Shown: piece after piece, positions 35,901-47,774 of the stretch | Layout of the letters: each line of letters starts with the position of its first letter | How positions within the stretch are numbered: position 1 is the first letter of the stretch | Assembly: GCF_004369205.1 (NCBI RefSeq) | Contig: NZ_QFGA01000001.1 | Span: 868,001 to 932,000, forward strand | Source: Pelotomaculum schinkii | Lineage (GTDB): Bacteria; Bacillota; Desulfotomaculia; Desulfotomaculales; Pelotomaculaceae | DNA length: 64,000 nt | Direction of reading: 5' to 3' | Translations under genes and position numbers: made by a program | Notes under the pieces: generated by a model | Database searches by the model: none | What the model was told of the DNA's origin: nothing | The model's input: only the letters and a program-made list of their open reading frames with translations

Positions 35901-36989
35901 ATGCTTGAGAGGGGCAAAATATCCGGCATAGCGCTGGCGCTTATTTTAATAAACCTGGTTGGCGCCACGGCTGTAGTGGCTCTCCCTGCCGTAACGGCCA
36001 GGTCCGCCCTAAGGGACGCCTGGCTGACGCCTGCCGTCTCCGCTGTTTCCGGAATCGTTGTAATCCTGCTGGTTACGGCGCTTGGCCGGAGGTTTCCCGG
36101 CAAGTCCTTGATTGAGTACACGCAGGATATCCTGGGTAGTTGGCCCGGCAAAGCCGTAGGCGTTCTTTATCTGTTTTTCTTTTTTCAGAGCTCCGGGGTG
36201 ATCCTCAGGGAATTCGGTGAACTGCTCAGCGCAATGATTATGCCCCGTACGCCCATTTTAGTTTTCAACACAATAATCGTCCTGTTAGCGGCTTACTCTG
36301 TACGTTCCGGCCTGGAAGTGATCGGCAGGTTATCGGAATTGCTTTTACCCTGGGTGATTATCCTCTATTACGTTATTATCTTATTAGGCTTGCAGAAAGC
36401 GGATTTTTCCCGCCTGCTGCCCGTGCTGGAAAACGGTTTTGCCCCGGTTTTATTGGCTTCGCTTACACCTTTGGGATGGATGGGCGAAGTGTTGCTCCTG
36501 GGCATGCTTTTACCTTACCTGTCGAAACCGTGCCAGGGGAGAAAAATAGGTATCTGGTCGGTAGGAATTCTGGGGTTTTTACTGGTAATCGACGAAATCG
36601 CCAATATTACGGTATTTGGACGAGAGGTCACCCGGCTGAAATATCCAACTTTTATGATTCCAAGTGAAATTTTACTGGGCGGATTTTTAAGAATTGACGC
36701 TTTATTTGTGATCCTTTGGACGGCGGGACTACTGACAAAGCTGGCAATATTTTATTACGTTTCAGTTTTGGGTACCGCCCAGCTATTGAACCTGAGGGAT
36801 TACAAACCCACAGTTTTGCCCATTGGTGTTATTCTAACCGCCTTCTCAATTTTGTCCTTTCAAAACGCCGTTGAAATTCCCACCCACATCACAAAGGGCT
36901 TCCCCCCCTTCGCCTATCTTTTTGAATGGGCTCTCCCGCTGGCTTTGCTGCTCATCGCCATCATCAGGGGGTTTAAACCGAAGTATTAG
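35901..36989 (+). CDS. GerB-type endospore germination permease (copy 2)
   Basis: This second GerB-like permease (362 aa) closely follows copy 1 after 80 bases and has its own SD, GAGGAG. Shared blocks such as RRFPGK, LPVLENGF and GTAQLLN show a tandem duplication, with divergence mostly in the membrane helices. Two GerB subunits could give alternative germinant specificity with one GerA/GerC set; this is inference. Its stop overlaps the convergent folC stop. Confidence 0.9.
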   Translation: MLERGKISGIALALILINLVGATAVVALPAVTARSALRDAWLTPAVSAVSGIVVILLVTALGRRFPGKSLIEYTQDILGSWPGKAVGVLYLFFFFQSSGVILREFGELLSAMIMPRTPILVFNTIIVLLAAYSVRSGLEVIGRLSELLLPWVIILYYVIILLGLQKADFSRLLPVLENGFAPVLLASLTPLGWMGEVLLLGMLLPYLSKPCQGRKIGIWSVGILGFLLVIDEIANITVFGREVTRLKYPTFMIPSEILLGGFLRIDALFVILWTAGLLTKLAIFYYVSVLGTAQLLNLRDYKPTVLPIGVILTAFSILSFQNAVEIPTHITKGFPPFAYLFEWALPLALLLIAIIRGFKPKY

Positions 36990-38269
36990 ATAAACAGTTC
37001 CCGAACCTCAGCCACCATGTAGAGCGAGCCGGTGACGCACACCAACTCCTCCGGCCCGGCCAGGGAAAGCGCCTTGTCCAACGCATCCCTTATGTCCTCT
37101 ATCGCGTAGACCTCTGGAGTGTAGCGTTTAGCTTCCCGGGCCAGTTCCTGCCAGTTCCCCGCCCTGGGGCTGTTGGGTCTGGTCACCACCACCGTCCTGG
37201 CCAACGGCGCCAGCTCCGCGACCACCCTGGCCCGCTCCTTGTCTCCCAGCATGCCGATTAAGAGCACTATGCTCCTGCCGGGAAAGGTTTCTTCCAGCGC
37301 CAGGCGCAAGGATCTGGCGCCGGCAAAATTGTGAGCGCCATCTATGATCACCAGGGGCTCCCGGCGCATGATTTCCAGCCTGGCGGGCCAGCGAGCTGCC
37401 GCCAGCCCGGATCGTACCGCTGCCGGGCTGATTGACACACCCAGCTCCGTCAAAATTTCGGCGGCCGCCACAGCGGTGGCCGCGTTGACCTGCTGGTGCC
37501 TGCCGATCAGGTAGAGCGTAAGGTTTTCATAAACCCTTACGCGCCCCCGGATGGTAAATCTCTGCGCAGCCGGAGAAAGGGAGATATGCTCCCAGGTAAT
37601 ATCCTGGCCCACCCTGATGAGAGGGCAATTATTCTCACGGCTGACCGCCTCGATCACATCGAGCCCCTCTCCTTCAGCCGCCGTCACCACCGGAACCCCC
37701 GGCTTTATGATACCGGCTTTTACCCCGGCAATTTCCCTGATCGTATGGCCCAGGTAATCCATGTGGTCCATCGTCACATTGGTAATTATCGAAAGCAGGG
37801 GCATGGCTACATTGGTCGAATCGATAGCCCCCCCCAGCCCCACTTCGAGGACCAGATAATCTATCTTCTCCCGGTTAAAATAAAGGAAAGCCACGGCAGT
37901 AGCCACCTCGAACTCGGTCGGGTGTTCAAACCCTTCCGCCACCATGGCGTCCAGGTGCGGGCGAAGTTCACTAATCAGCGCGGCTATGCTTTCCTCCGGT
38001 ATGTTGACCCCGTTGATACGAAACCTCTCCGTGTAAGAATGGAGGTGCGGTGAAGTAAAGGTCCCCACCCGGTAACCCGCTTCCTGCAGGATAGCGGCCA
38101 GCATCGCTGTGGTGGAGCCTTTGCCGTTGGTTCCCCCAATGTGAATAATGCTTAGCTTGCGGTGGGGATTGTCCAGCCTGCCCAAAAGCTCCTCAATACG
38201 TTCCAGCCCGAAATTAAAACCAAACTTGCCCAGGCTTGCCACATACTCCATAGCCTCATGGAATTTCAC
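36986..38269 (-). CDS. folC: folylpolyglutamate/dihydrofolate synthase
   Basis: FolC adds glutamate to folates and, in many bacteria, also makes dihydrofolate. The 427-aa protein has the Mur-ligase P-loop HIGGTNGKGSTTAML (near residues 42-56) and the C-terminal ligase domain with IIDGAHNFAG. The GTG start has GAGGCGA upstream. It is downstream of valS on the same strand, the standard Firmicutes pair, with a repeat-filled gap between. Confidence 0.95.
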   Translation of the reverse strand: MKFHEAMEYVASLGKFGFNFGLERIEELLGRLDNPHRKLSIIHIGGTNGKGSTTAMLAAILQEAGYRVGTFTSPHLHSYTERFRINGVNIPEESIAALISELRPHLDAMVAEGFEHPTEFEVATAVAFLYFNREKIDYLVLEVGLGGAIDSTNVAMPLLSIITNVTMDHMDYLGHTIREIAGVKAGIIKPGVPVVTAAEGEGLDVIEAVSRENNCPLIRVGQDITWEHISLSPAAQRFTIRGRVRVYENLTLYLIGRHQQVNAATAVAAAEILTELGVSISPAAVRSGLAAARWPARLEIMRREPLVIIDGAHNFAGARSLRLALEETFPGRSIVLLIGMLGDKERARVVAELAPLARTVVVTRPNSPRAGNWQELAREAKRYTPEVYAIEDIRDALDKALSLAGPEELVCVTGSLYMVAEVRELFI

Positions 38270-38585
38270 TTCATCGCCTCATTAGAAGGAAGCAAGGGGA
38301 CGGTTCTCCTGCTTCCTTTTATTGTAATCAACCTAATATAACCCATTTGTTTCCTTAAGACGGGTTTAATATGGGCGAGATTTCAATCACACACGGCGCG
38401 CCAGCGCCGTACTTGGACATCAAATGTAACTTTTGTGTGAATTCGCACCTACATACTGGCTCATTGATAGTTTACATCATTTCAAGCCCACGTCTTCAAC
38501 AGTCAGACAACACTCTGCATGGAACGAATCTTGACCCTACAGGAATGCATAGCATACCTACGGCCTACGACTTACGACTTACGTC
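38270..38585. repeat. repeat-filled gap between valS and folC
   Basis: It contains an inverted GGAAGCA...TGCTTCC unit enclosing GGGGACGGTTC (about 38286-38318), a copy of the palindromic element (about 38376-38455: GATTTCAATCACACACGG through GTGTGAATTCGCAC), and a heptamer run CCTACGACTTACGACTTACG (from about 38563) that reaches the valS stop codon. No gene is seen. Confidence 0.8.
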
Positions 38586-41237
38586 CTACTTGCCCCCCGT
38601 CAGTACAGCCAGCCTGTCCCTGATCGCGGAGGACTTTCCGGATAGCTCCTCTTCCTTGGCCTTTTCCTTTTCCACCACGTCAGCCGGAGCCTTGCCGAGA
38701 AAGCCCTGGTTGCTAAGCTTGCCCTTGACCCGGACCAGGTCCTTCTCAACCGAGGCCAGTTCCTTCTCCAGACGCGCAGTTTCCTTATCCACATCGATCA
38801 ACCCTTTGAGCGGGACGAATACCTCAAGGCCGCGGGTGACAGCATGGGCTGCCTGTTCCGGTACACCCGGCAAGGACGTCATTATTTTCAGCTCAGCTGC
38901 GGCCAGCCCTTCAATATACCCTGCATTCTTCATCACCAATGCCCGCGTGGTGTCCTCGGGCGCCACTAATAGAGCTTCGGCTTTGCGTCCCGGCGGGACG
39001 TTCATCTCACTGCGAATATGCCTGATGGCCTTGGTGACATCCATCAGCAGTTCCATTTCGCTTTCCGCCTCCGGGTCCACCAGTTCACCACGGACGACCG
39101 GCCAGGCAGCCCGCATGATGGTTAAGCCGCGGCCCGGCAGGTTTTGCCAGATCTCCTCGGTAATAAACGGCATAAAGGGATGCAGGAGCTCCAACGTCCC
39201 TTTTAAAACCGAAGATATCACGTACTGGGCGGTAACACGGTCGGCTTTACCGGTTTTACCATACAGCCGCGGTTTGGCCAGCTCAATGTACCAATCGCAA
39301 AACTCGTTCCAGATAAATTCGTAGAGCACCCTGGCCGCTTCACCAAGTTCATAAGACTCCAGGAAGCCCGTCGCCTCAGCGATTGCCTTCTGGTAACGGC
39401 TAAGAATCCAGCGGTCGGCCAGGGAATACTTACCGGGCCGACCTTCCGGCTCAAAGTCCTCCAAATTCATCAGCACAAAGCGGGAAGCGTTCCAAAGCTT
39501 GTTGGCAAAGTTGCGGGCGCCGTCCAACCTTTCAAAATGGAAACGCAGGTCATTGCCGGGTGTGTTGCCGGTAACCAGCATGAACCTCAGGCTGTCCGCT
39601 CCGTGTGACTCGATCACATCAATGGGGTCCACGCCATTGCCCAAAGACTTGCTCATCTTGCGTCCCAGGGCATCCATAACCAGACCGTGAATGAAAACTT
39701 GCGGAAAGGGGACTTCGTTCATAAAAGCCAGGCCGGAAAATATCATCCTGGCCACCCAGAAGAAAATGATATCGCGCCCGGTGACCATGACCGAGGTGGG
39801 ATAGTAATAAGCCAGGTCCAAGGTCTGTTTTGGCCAGCCCAGCGTCGAAAAGGGCCACAGGGCAGAGGAAAACCAGGTATCCAGCACGTCAGGATCCTGC
39901 TCGCAGTGCCCGCTGCCACACTTGGAGCAGCTTTTGACCGGTCCCTTGGATACGATTATTTCACCGCAATCCTGACAATACCATACCGGGATGCGGTGTC
40001 CCCACCAGAGTTGACGGGAGATACACCAGTCACGGATGTTCTCCATCCAGTGCAGGTAGATCTTGGTGAACCGTTCCGGAATAAACTCTACCCGCCCTTC
40101 CCTGGCCGCTTGAATAGCCGGTTCAGCCAAAGGCTTCATTTTAACAAACCACTGGCGTGAAAGCATCGGTTCTATAACAGTGTTGCAGCGGTAACAGTGC
40201 CCCACCGCGTGGGTATGGTCTTGTGTTTTGAGCAGAAAACCGTCCGCTTCCAGATCCCGCACAATTTTCTTGCGGCACTCGTAACGATCCAGCCCCTTGT
40301 AGCGCTCACCTGCGGCTTCATTCATTTTCCCTTCCTTATTGATTACAATAACTTGAGGCAGGTTGTGACGGTGTCCAACCTCAAAGTCGTTTGGATCATG
40401 AGCGGGAGTAATTTTCACAGCGCCCGTTCCGAAAGAGGGATCGACGTATTCGTCGGCAATAACCGGCATTTCCCGGCCAACTATGGGCAGGATTAATGTT
40501 TTGCCCACTTGCGAGGTATAGCGTTCATCGCCCGGGTGTACCGCGACAGCCACGTCACCCAGGATAGTCTCGGGGCGTGTGGTCGCAACCACAATATAAC
40601 CGCTTCCGTCTTTATACGGGTACCTTACGTGATACAAGTGACCCGGGCGGTCCAGGTGCTCAACTTCTATGTCGGAAATCGTGGTGGCGCACTTGGGGCA
40701 CCAGTTGGTAATGTAATAGTCGCGGTATATCAGCCCCCGCTGGTAGAGCTTGATGAATACCTCCAGCACCGCCTCCGAGCAGCCCTCATCCATGGTAAAG
40801 CGCTCACGCCGCCAATCGCAGGAAGCACCCAACTTACGCAGTTGGGCAGTAATCCGGTTGCCGTACTGTTCCTTCCATTCCCACACTTTTTCTAAAAATG
40901 CCTCCCGGCCTATATCGTAGCGGGTCAGTCCTTCCTTGGCCAACTGTTCCTCCACCTTGGCCTGGGTGGCAATACCCGCATGGTCGGTGCCCGGTACCCA
41001 CAAGGCGTTGTAGCCCTGCATGCGCCGCCAGCGGGTCAGGATGTCCTGCAATGTATTATCCAGGGCATGACCCATGTGCAGTTGTCCCGTTACATTGGGC
41101 GGCGGCATGACAATGCAAAACGGCTCCTGTTCAGGGTTGACCTCAGGGTGAAAGAACCCGTTTTGCTCCCAATAGCTATACCATTTATCTTCGACCGCAC
41201 GGGGATCATAAGTACTGGGCAAATCAAATTTTGGCAA
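38586..41237 (-). CDS. valS: valyl-tRNA synthetase
   Basis: ValS charges tRNA-Val. The 883-aa protein has HMGH in PPNVTGQLHMGHALDN near residue 55, KMSKS in GRKMSKSLGNG, a CP1 editing domain between them and the C-terminal coiled-coil arm. The TTG start has GAGG 6-7 bases upstream. A T-box leader lies upstream. The heptamer repeat abuts the stop codon. Confidence 0.96.
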   Translation of the reverse strand: MPKFDLPSTYDPRAVEDKWYSYWEQNGFFHPEVNPEQEPFCIVMPPPNVTGQLHMGHALDNTLQDILTRWRRMQGYNALWVPGTDHAGIATQAKVEEQLAKEGLTRYDIGREAFLEKVWEWKEQYGNRITAQLRKLGASCDWRRERFTMDEGCSEAVLEVFIKLYQRGLIYRDYYITNWCPKCATTISDIEVEHLDRPGHLYHVRYPYKDGSGYIVVATTRPETILGDVAVAVHPGDERYTSQVGKTLILPIVGREMPVIADEYVDPSFGTGAVKITPAHDPNDFEVGHRHNLPQVIVINKEGKMNEAAGERYKGLDRYECRKKIVRDLEADGFLLKTQDHTHAVGHCYRCNTVIEPMLSRQWFVKMKPLAEPAIQAAREGRVEFIPERFTKIYLHWMENIRDWCISRQLWWGHRIPVWYCQDCGEIIVSKGPVKSCSKCGSGHCEQDPDVLDTWFSSALWPFSTLGWPKQTLDLAYYYPTSVMVTGRDIIFFWVARMIFSGLAFMNEVPFPQVFIHGLVMDALGRKMSKSLGNGVDPIDVIESHGADSLRFMLVTGNTPGNDLRFHFERLDGARNFANKLWNASRFVLMNLEDFEPEGRPGKYSLADRWILSRYQKAIAEATGFLESYELGEAARVLYEFIWNEFCDWYIELAKPRLYGKTGKADRVTAQYVISSVLKGTLELLHPFMPFITEEIWQNLPGRGLTIMRAAWPVVRGELVDPEAESEMELLMDVTKAIRHIRSEMNVPPGRKAEALLVAPEDTTRALVMKNAGYIEGLAAAELKIMTSLPGVPEQAAHAVTRGLEVFVPLKGLIDVDKETARLEKELASVEKDLVRVKGKLSNQGFLGKAPADVVEKEKAKEEELSGKSSAIRDRLAVLTGGK

Positions 41238-41284
41238 AAAGCCTCACTCCCCACATTACATATTAATAAAATTCACCTCTGCAC

Positions 41285-41612
41285 TCACAAAAACAAAAGC
41301 CCCTTCCGCCTCAAGGACGGATAAGGGGTTCATCCGCGGTACCACCCTGAATTCCACCAAAAAAGATCGGTTCGCGGGTTTCCGGCTTCTCACGTCCCAC
41401 GTCCCGTACCCAATAGGCGGCTCTTTAACAAAGCTGTAACGGGCAGGCCCGCCCGTGCTTACTTACAATTCAGCGCGGGGACTCCGGGGCGACAGGAGTA
41501 AACACGGGCAGGAAACCTTACAGCCTGGGGTCTCCCTCTCTGGAAGCTAAAAGCCGGTCCCCGTGGGACACTCCCCTCCCTTTCATCGCCGGTAAATATA
41601 ACTATTTTCCAA
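41285..41612 (-). promoter_or_regulatory. T-box leader of valS
   Basis: On the minus strand the T-box core GGGTGGTACCGCGG (about 41335-41348) precedes a terminator hairpin (CCCCTTATCCGTCC pairing with GGCGGAAGGGG, about 41292-41330). The Stem I region is upstream. I could not assign the valine specifier with confidence. A heptamer repeat (CACGTCCCACGTCCCG on the plus strand, 41391-41406) lies inside the leader, between the stems and the antiterminator. Confidence 0.85.
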
Positions 41613-41918
41613 CATCTTAACTATTTTAAAGGCCAGTGTCAACAATAGAATAAGTCTCCCAAATGGTCCGGAGAAAATTCAGGCCGGCTCCACAACCGCT
41701 GACGCTGACGCAACGCCGGCACAGGATGAAACCTCCATGATTTCTCCAGTGTTCATGTGCGTGCGATTTCAATTGCCCACGGCACGTTAGCGCCGAACTT
41801 GTGGATGCTTACGTTGTACTAAATTGGTCTTTAATATATTAAGGCCACCGCTCCCAAAAAACTCCGTGGCCTGATATTGCTGCTTTAGTTAGACAGCGGT
41901 CTGGCGATAACGTTAGCT
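41613..41918. repeat. gap with one palindromic-element fragment
   Basis: GTGCGATTTCAATTGCCCAC followed by GGCACGTTAGCGCCGAACTTG (about 41763-41803) matches the dispersed element seen near 38380. The rest shows nothing I recognise. Confidence 0.6.
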
Positions 41919-42413
41919 TTAGTTTCTCCGGGGGAAGAGTAAATCCTTCTGCAAAAATTTTCTTCCAGCCCTTTCAGGCAGTCTCCTGTTTACCATAAAC
42001 TGAATGTTTATTCCCAATAAACCGCCCAGAGCTCCTGCAATCCCCAGTAACAGCGCCCGCGCCATTATTTCCACAGGGACAAAGCCAGCATTGCTTCCCA
42101 GCATAAACAGGGCCAAAAGCAGCAGACCGTAGCACAAACCCACCAAAAACCCGTGCAGTAAGCCAAGTGTCCGGGCCGCCCGTCCTGCCGCAATCCCGCC
42201 GGCGAGCGCGCCCAGGACCGCGCCGGCAATAATCAGTGCCCCCAAATAATAAACCGGGCTAGCCGATAGTACTACCCAGGCATACATCAGGATACAGGCA
42301 GCCAGGGTGGCGCTGAAAGCCCAGGCCAGGCCGGACATGACGGCGACCGGCTTAATCCTTCTGACCAGAGGTTTTTTTTCGGCAGTCCAGCTCATCAAAG
42401 TGAGATTTTTCAT
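41919..42413 (-). CDS. TIGR04086-family membrane protein
   Basis: This 164-aa protein has four hydrophobic helices with Gly/Ala-rich packing (ALIIAGAVLGALAGGIAAGRAA), the pattern of the TIGR04086 membrane family of Firmicutes. The ATG at 42413 has GGGGAG 8 bases upstream; a longer in-frame reading has no SD. Function is unknown. Confidence 0.75.
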   Translation of the reverse strand: MKNLTLMSWTAEKKPLVRRIKPVAVMSGLAWAFSATLAACILMYAWVVLSASPVYYLGALIIAGAVLGALAGGIAAGRAARTLGLLHGFLVGLCYGLLLLALFMLGSNAGFVPVEIMARALLLGIAGALGGLLGINIQFMVNRRLPERAGRKFLQKDLLFPRRN

Positions 42414-42549
42414 AATTATCACTCCCCTTCCATTTAATACTAACTTATGCGATTTAACGGAGATTATTCGGACGACCTCTCTTTTTAGCATGAAAACCTT
42501 AAACTAAAAATAAAAATGTTAAAACAGTAAACTGTTGGGAGGGGACAAA

Positions 42550-43626
42550 TTGAAGCGGTTGCTCGGGCGTAAAAACATTTTGCTCTTGGCGCTCTTAATA
42601 AGTGTAATCGGATTGGGTGTCAGACACAGCCTCAAAGAACCTGCCCCCGTTACACATATAGAAAATGTCCGGGTGCTGGAGTCTGTCCGCTCACCGTATT
42701 TCCTGCCCCAGTACCTGGCATTAAATCTGGGCTACTTTAAAGAACAAGACCTCTCCGTAAGCATAACTACTACCAGCCAGGAGGCTATCAGGGCCGCCCT
42801 GTCTGACGGAAGAACCGATATTGCCCTCTGCGGGCTGCAGAAAATACTTTTCAATCCGGGCGCCAAAGGCCCCCAGCCTAAAGTATTTGCCACCCTGGCG
42901 AGGCGAGACGGATCCTTCCTCCTGGCCAGAAAAGATGCGGACAACTTTCAGTGGCAAAACCTTAAAGATAAATCAATTATCGGGGGCTCCCAGGATGACA
43001 GCTCTGAAATTGCCCTGGAAGAGGCCTTGCGGCAACAGGGACAAACACCCAACCGAAGCGTGAGCATCTATCATAATATCCCTGATACCCTTCGGTTGGG
43101 AGCCTTCCGGGCCGGAACCGGCAACTATATTCAACTGCTGGAGCCTGCCGCCAGCCTGGCAGAATCAAAAGATTACGGAAGAGTGGCGGCGTCAGTCGGC
43201 ATCATCACCGGTGACATGGTAGTAACCGCCTACGCCGCCCTGCCGGGCTACATCGAGTCCAAAGCGGCTGTAATTCAACGGTTTACCAATGCTATCTACA
43301 AAGCCCAGCTCTGGCTCGGCCAACACAGCTCAGAAGAGGCTGCTGAGGTGGTCGCCCCACTCTTTACCAACGTCGATCGGCAGGTATTAATTAAATCCAT
43401 TGAACGCTACCGTACGCTTGGGGTGTGGTCCAGCGACCCTCTGATTCCCAGGCAATCTTATGATAAGTTTCAGGCGGCCGCAAAAAAAGCTGGTGAAATA
43501 ACTTCACCAACAGCATATGAAACCGCGGTAATAAATGACTTTGCCCAGCAAGCGGTACAGACCGTAGTCTATGTTAAGGAAGAACCAAAGCCGAAGAAAA
43601 ACCTCTTCCAGCGAGTATTTCAATAG
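42550..43626 (+). CDS. ABC-type substrate-binding protein, NMT1/THI5-like
   Basis: The protein is about 358 aa. An N-terminal signal or anchor helix (about residues 8-25) is followed by an SBP fold starting SVRSPYFLPQYLALNLGYF, as in the aliphatic sulfonate/thiamine-precursor group (SsuA/TauA/NMT1). It would bind a small ligand outside the cell, but no permease or ATPase gene lies nearby and there is no lipobox Cys, so it is an orphan. The TTG at 42550 follows GGGAGGGG by 5 bases. The ligand cannot be inferred. Confidence 0.8.
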   Translation: MKRLLGRKNILLLALLISVIGLGVRHSLKEPAPVTHIENVRVLESVRSPYFLPQYLALNLGYFKEQDLSVSITTTSQEAIRAALSDGRTDIALCGLQKILFNPGAKGPQPKVFATLARRDGSFLLARKDADNFQWQNLKDKSIIGGSQDDSSEIALEEALRQQGQTPNRSVSIYHNIPDTLRLGAFRAGTGNYIQLLEPAASLAESKDYGRVAASVGIITGDMVVTAYAALPGYIESKAAVIQRFTNAIYKAQLWLGQHSSEEAAEVVAPLFTNVDRQVLIKSIERYRTLGVWSSDPLIPRQSYDKFQAAAKKAGEITSPTAYETAVINDFAQQAVQTVVYVKEEPKPKKNLFQRVFQ

Positions 43627-43937
43627 AAAATCCGTCCACCAATGAAAATATGCGCCCACATTATCATCTTTAAGTTGGTTTTGATATAGGTGCGATTTCA
43701 ATCGCACAAAGACTGCGTACAGTTTAAGGAATTTCAAATGCATTCCTTGTGTGTCTGTGCGAATGAATTCGCACAGACATTTTTGGGGCGGCTACCAGGT
43801 ACTTCACCAGGTTAATCATTGACTGTATTGGAACGCAGGATACTCACCTGTCTCACGTCTCACGTCCCACATCCCATGTATTAATCTAATCCTCCCAGAA
43901 AAAAATATAAGAAACAACGATGGGAGGGTATTTTGCA
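43627..43937. repeat. palindromic element upstream of the lipoprotein gene
   Basis: A complete modular element is seen. A left palindrome GTGCGATTTCAATCGCAC (43690-43707) is followed by a core with an AAGGAAT...ATTCCTT hairpin, then a right palindrome with 13-base arms TGTCTGTGCGAAT/ATTCGCACAGACA and a 2-base centre (43752-43779). A heptamer run (TCTCACGTCTCACGTCCC, from about 43851) follows. No gene is seen in this gap. Confidence 0.85.
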
Positions 43938-44612
43938 ATGCAAAAAATTATGATTGGGCTTCTACTTATTATTTTCTGCCTTGGCACTGCGGGTTGTCCG
44001 GCTCAAAAGCAGGTGCAGGAACCAGCCCCCAAGCCGCTGGTAGTCCCTGAAACATCGAAAGTGGGCTTCAGCCCGGTTGATTTGAATAATGCTCCGGATG
44101 TAGTAAAGAATATTGCTTCCGATATTTCCAAAAGGGAACAGGCAACCTGGGTACAGGTCAACGGGACCAATTATCTCCTGGCCAGCGCCGGCGAAAAAGC
44201 CACCGGCAGCAGGGTGGAAATCACGGACATCACTCAAAAGATTCCGGCCCAGGACTTCGTGTGGCTGGACGTCAAGGCAAAATACACCAGCGTCAAGGAG
44301 GGGGACAAAAGCAATCCGGTCACAGCTGTAAGCCTGAACCTGACCAGCAACAGGAGCATCAACGGAGTGGGTTTTGAAATCACCAAAACAGCAACCGTAA
44401 CCCAGACAACACCAACACCGGCCACACCCTCCCCTTCCACCACAACTCCGGCGACTCCGGCGACTCCTGCGCCTACGACCCCCACCCCGGCTGCGCCTTC
44501 GCCTACCCCAACGCCAACACCCGCCCCAAGTAAAACAGCCCCTGAAACACCGGCTAAGAAGACAACACCTGCAGAGTCAAAAACCGAGCTTGAAAAAAAC
44601 CAAAATAATTAG
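43938..44612 (+). CDS. Pro/Thr-rich lipoprotein
   Basis: This 224-aa protein has a signal peptide ending in the lipobox LGTAGC (Cys near residue 20), a compact middle region (about 35-150, no recognised fold) and a low-complexity Thr/Pro/Ala tail (about 160-210) ending in a charged segment. The tail looks like a wall-spanning linker. The ATG is the one next to the signal peptide. The gene lies between two inverted copies of the palindromic element. The function is unknown. Confidence 0.75.
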   Translation: MQKIMIGLLLIIFCLGTAGCPAQKQVQEPAPKPLVVPETSKVGFSPVDLNNAPDVVKNIASDISKREQATWVQVNGTNYLLASAGEKATGSRVEITDITQKIPAQDFVWLDVKAKYTSVKEGDKSNPVTAVSLNLTSNRSINGVGFEITKTATVTQTTPTPATPSPSTTTPATPATPAPTTPTPAAPSPTPTPTPAPSKTAPETPAKKTTPAESKTELEKNQNN

Positions 44613-44638
44613 GGGAACCAAGATAATGGTTCCCCCCT
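44610..44638 (+). terminator. hairpin at the lipoprotein stop codon
   Basis: GGGGAACCA pairs with TGGTTCCCC over a 6-base loop, beginning inside the TAG stop. There is no T tract, so its role as terminator is weakly supported. Confidence 0.4.
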
Positions 44639-44657
44639 ACAGCCAAGAAACTAGACA

Positions 44658-44735
44658 GTGCGAATTAATTCGCACAAGAAATGCAGTAGAAATCCCTTAA
44701 ACTGCTACGCAGTTTTTGTGCGATTGAAAGCCGGT
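44658..44735. repeat. inverted copy of the palindromic element downstream of the lipoprotein gene
   Basis: It begins with the perfect palindrome GTGCGAATTAATTCGCAC (44658-44675), has the core CCTTAAACTGCTACGCAGTTT and ends with GTGCGATTGAAA. This is the reverse-complement arrangement of the copy at 43690-43779. Confidence 0.8.
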
Positions 44736-44754
44736 CGAAACTTGAGATTAAATG

Positions 44755-45356
44755 TTACGCGTTATGTAGGTTTGTTGTGGTTGTCCAGCGGTTTATTACT
44801 TCTAGTAATTCCTCACGACCCTGTCCTGTTTCAGCTGAAAAAGGGATCAGGGCGTCTCCTTCGGCCAGCGCAAGTTCCGCCCGGATTACTCTGAGAGACT
44901 GCAGCAGCCTGGAGCGCGAGAGCTTATCGGCCTTGGTTGCCGCCACCGCCGCGGGGAGCCCGCGAAACTTGAGCCAGCCATACATCTGCAGGTCCATTGC
45001 GGTAGGGGGGTGGCGGCTGTCTACCAGCAGCAAAACCCCTTTCAAGTTTGGCCTGGTTTTAAGATAGCTCTCAATCATCTTCCTCCAGCTATCCCTCTCT
45101 CCGACCGGTACCCTGGCATATCCGTAGCCAGGCAGATCCACCAGATGAAAGATGCCGTTAACCAGGAAAAAGTTGATCAACCTGGTGCGGCCGGGAGTGT
45201 TGCTGGTACGAGCCAGGCGCTTCCTGTTGATCAACTTATTCAAAAGGGAAGATTTCCCTACATTGGAACGCCCGGCCAGGGCGACTTCAGGCAGTTCCCC
45301 GGCCGGGTAGTGAGGCGGTTTGACCGCACTGGTCACAAATTCGGCGCTTGTTATTT

Positions 45357-45360
<4 letters not shown>
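44755..45360 (-). CDS. engB: ribosome biogenesis GTPase EngB/YsxC
   Basis: EngB acts in 50S assembly. The 201-aa protein has G1 [10 protein letters not shown]2/G3 [11 protein letters not shown] and DLPGYGYA, and G4 TKAD. The ATG overlaps the lon stop by 4 bases (ATGA on the minus strand), so the two are translationally coupled, as in Bacillus. Confidence 0.95.

Positions 45361-47774
<2,414 letters not shown>

Noticed and set aside
42414-42491. N-terminal extension of the TIGR04086-type protein
   Set aside because: The ATG at 42413 has a well-placed GGGGAG; the extension has no SD and does not look like family sequence.
44234-44485. Gly/Val-rich frame opposite the lipoprotein gene
   Set aside because: It is the antisense of the Pro/Thr-rich tail.
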